Part shown: piece by piece, positions 61,692-64,000 of the stretch
Layout of the letters: every line of letters begins with the position of its first letter
How positions within the stretch are numbered: the first letter of the stretch is position 1
From: Ulva prolifera
Taxonomy: Eukaryota > Chlorophyta > Ulvophyceae > Ulvales > Ulvaceae
Direction: 5' to 3'
Length of the DNA: 64,000 nucleotides
Assembly: GCA_023078555.1 (NCBI GenBank)
Contig: CM041201.1
Location: forward strand, 7,881,172-7,945,171
Program-made: the position numbers and the translations under genes
Notes under the pieces: generated by a model
Seen by the model: the letters and a program-made list of their open reading frames with translations, nothing else
Database searches by the model: none
What the model was told of the DNA's origin: nothing

Positions 61692-63093
61692 GTTCTGCGT
61701 GCCTATGTCTCATAGAGGTTGGTCTCCAAGTAGCAGAGCATTCAGCTTTGAGACCGGAGCCTACAGAGATGAGATGGCACATAGAAGCTCCAACTGTCGA
61801 GCTGCTGGAATATGCAGCTGGGCGAGTGCACACATCCTCGCAATTCGACCTCAGCTGAGCAACAGCAAAGCAGTAGTGCTCGGGGCATTACAGCAAGGCT
61901 GTAACACGTGCAGAATGCACGATTCATGTAGCAACCACCGCTGTCTGAAACGGATCGAATGGTGTTCCTCGGTTACAAAGGTAGCTCTGTCCCTAGATCA
62001 TAACAGACCTAGTCCTTATAAACAGTGACGTTATTCAATACATGTTGGCAGGACAGCACCATAGCCAGGTGTGCCCTCTGGCCACTGTCCCAGTATGTCG
62101 GGACTGCTACGGCGTTCCATAAAACTGTCAGTCCTCGTGTACATACCGTGGCTGCTCAACATCCTCTTCTTTCCCGAGAATGCCACTCATTCGGGCCGCA
62201 TGGAACAGCACGACCTAAGCAAAAGCGTCAGCACTTCAGGCAGGCTTCAGCCCGCCCCGCAAGCAGGGGTTACATCAGGACCACCAAGTGTCCCCTCCTC
62301 GTTGGGCGTTCAATGCTTGCGCTGGTCCTGTCACAGATGGGTTGAAGTCAGAAGGACGTGCGAATGCTTCTGCACATTTACAGTGCTCATCTTGCTTGTG
62401 AGAGGCTCCGCGCTCAGAGCTGGGATGGTGCTGGAGGTCTCAAGGTCAAGTCAAGGTAACCCTGCTCTAGCGGCCATCTAATCGGAGAGCTGCCGTGCCT
62501 GCAGCCCCTCCCGTCGGGATTTCCTGAGCGGCAGCTGAGCATGGCGATGAACTCATGGTCAGATCAAGCGGGGGTGGGGCGGGGGGCAGGTCAGCGACGC
62601 ATGGCCAGCCAGAGTCCGCAGGACAAGGCCTTTGCGCTGCGTCTAGCAGCTGGCGCGCGCCACTCGAGACGAGCTCACGCGTTCCCTGTCGTCAACGACA
62701 CGGAGGCTACAGCGCTGCTCTTATGGTCTACTCTTCTGCAACGCTTCGCGACTGCATGCAATGATTTGACGACTAGTGCCTCAACGCAAGGCCCGGCGAG
62801 CGGAGACGCGGCCCTCGGCCGATCCGAGATGCGGATGGAGCACAAGTTGCATGGATAAAGGCTGCAGCGACGCGCATTGCTGCTGTCAAATCAACTTACG
62901 TGGCATGAGCACGTATCTGGACCGGAACATTACACACACTGTATGGTCTCAGCTGCATCGCACTATGGGATGGAATGCACCTCTTGGCTGCACCACATCA
63001 CGACAGAATACTCATGTACTGCTGCCGTGCACACAAACGTCCGTCTTGTCTTGTAACATGTAGCGTTGCTCAACTTATGCGGTCCAATTTGGT
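61692..63093. other. Intergenic, RPC7 to topoisomerase
   Basis: 1.4 kb. Holds the unrecognised small membrane-protein-like frame at 62095-62481 and a 105-codon anonymous frame at 62541; nothing else supported. Confidence 0.5.
62095..62481 (+). CDS. Unrecognised small membrane-protein-like ORF
   Basis: 128 codons between RPC7 and the topoisomerase. It opens with a basic residue cluster and a hydrophobic helix (LSVLVYIPWLLNILFF), then a Ser/Pro-rich middle and a second hydrophobic stretch (FCTFTVLILLVRG). This resembles a mitochondrial or ER small membrane protein, but I recognise no family and the second half may be intronic. Confidence 0.3.
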   Translation: MSGLLRRSIKLSVLVYIPWLLNILFFPENATHSGRMEQHDLSKSVSTSGRLQPAPQAGVTSGPPSVPSSLGVQCLRWSCHRWVEVRRTCECFCTFTVLILLVRGSALRAGMVLEVSRSSQGNPALAAI

Positions 63094-64000
63094 ATGAGTT
63101 CGTTGTTGCGGACACCTTTTCGCGCGCTTGCGCTCGCCCCGAAGAGAAGCGCTGCTGCAGCGGCAGCAAGCACGCTGGTCATTGTCGAGTCTACAGACAA
63201 GGCAGAGAGGCTGCAGGGGATACTTGGTGGTACTTTTGTCGTGACTTCATCGCATGGGCATGTCCGCGAGCTGCAGCAACGGCGATGGGCAGTCGATCCA
63301 ACACACAACTTCGAACTCCATTGGCAACCGCGCAGTCAGTACGTGCTCGATGAACTGTTGAAATCTGCAAGGATCTCCGACAGGGTACTTCTTGCCTCGG
63401 ACCCAGGCAGCGAAGGCGAGGCAAGCGCATGGCACTTGGCACAGCTCTGCCAGGCACGCACATGACCTCAGCTGCAGCACTGTCATACTCTGTGTCTCCA
63501 CAGTCCACGGTACTCGTCACGTTCGCCAACAAGCTGAATAGCAGCCACCGTTGCAGCATGCGCCTTCTTGGCCCACAAGCGTCCTGTCCTAGGACCGGCG
63601 CTGTCATCACAGCGGCCTGCTTCCGGGCTGCAGCAAGTGCGAGTGGAGTTCATGTATACTGCTACCAGCTCAGGCCACTGGCGTGCATGCAGGAGCTTTT
63701 GCCCAGTCATATACCAGTGCAGCGCGTCAGCTTCAAAGAAATCACAGAGCCTGCCATCGAGCAGGCGATGTCAGCCCCGAGGGCGGTGAATGAGGAGCTA
63801 GCACAGGCACACATAGCACGCATCGCATCAGACCACCTTCTGCGCTCCTCAGTGTCCCCGATGCTATGGAAGAAGCTGCTCGGGTACAAGTCTCCAGGTC
63901 ATGCTAGCTCTGTGGCGCTTCGGCTGATATGCGACAGGGAAACAGAGCGAGACATGCACAACACTGCCACATTCTACACAGCTACAGCACACCTGAGCAA
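63094..64000 (+). CDS. DNA topoisomerase IA, organelle-type, partial and with altered catalytic motifs
   Basis: Type IA topoisomerases relax negatively supercoiled DNA by single-strand passage. Exon 1 (63094-63453) has a basic, Ala-rich N-terminus typical of organelle targeting, then TOPRIM: TLVIVESTDKAERL, SSHGHVREL, and RVLLASDPGSEGEASAWHL. Exon 2 starts at 63723 and reads RVSFKEITEPAIEQAM, APRAVNEELAQAHIARIASD, SPMLWKKLL and SVALRLICDRE before the window ends. The family normally has DPDREGEA and S[AP]GRVQS; here these are DPGSEGEA and SPGHASS, so the second Asp of the acidic triad and the Arg and Gln of GRVQS are replaced. The joining intron is GC-AG (CAG|GCACGC, acceptor at 63721-63722), chosen by phase. 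The active-site Tyr lies beyond the window. It may be a divergent paralog. Confidence 0.83.

Overview
The window is nuclear DNA of a eukaryotic green alga (inferred). It is GC-rich, with short exons split by many GT-AG introns. It encodes a plastid chlorophyll-synthesis enzyme (CHL27/CRD1) of chlorophyte type and a ciliary transition-zone protein (CC2D2A). I cannot name the species. No prokaryotic operon, phage or CRISPR structure is visible. Genes were rebuilt by joining exon pieces whose reading phases agree across splice sites. Nine of twelve models give an unbroken frame over every exon I could place; gene ends are less certain than interiors.

Layout. 733-6528 (+) CC2D2A, 5' end not found. 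8675-12017 (+) UTP4/cirhin, a WD40 subunit of the small-subunit processome. 13045-17514 (-) thioredoxin-type PAPS reductase. 19078-21823 (+) SLC25 mitochondrial-type carrier. 24971-29226 (-) secreted PL14-type polysaccharide lyase with an Asn-Glu-Gly/Lys-rich repeat tail. 32506-39101 (-) choline-transporter-like (CTL/SLC44) protein. 40250-46808 (+) MFSD14/HIAT1-like MFS transporter. 48080-49711 (+) CHL27/CRD1 cyclase. 50681-53275 (-) mARC/MOSC amidoxime reductase. 57622-59087 (+) fasciclin (FAS1) protein, 5' exon not found. 60212-61691 (+) RNA polymerase III subunit RPC7. 63094-64000 (+) organellar-type DNA topoisomerase IA, cut by the window end, with altered catalytic motifs.

The genes do not form a pathway: they cover photosynthesis, sulfate assimilation, Moco-dependent reduction, ribosome and Pol III function, cilia and transport. 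The most unusual material is a ~100-bp MITE family with 9-bp target duplications, a family of near-perfect palindromes sharing a CAGTCCAGTG/CAATCCAGTG core, a second dispersed repeat family, a 9-bp minisatellite starting exactly at a splice donor, long G/C homopolymers in introns, a donor consensus GTGCG (23 of 49 donors, none GTRAG), three likely GC-AG introns, the odd PL14 repeat tail, and the altered TOPRIM motif of the topoisomerase.
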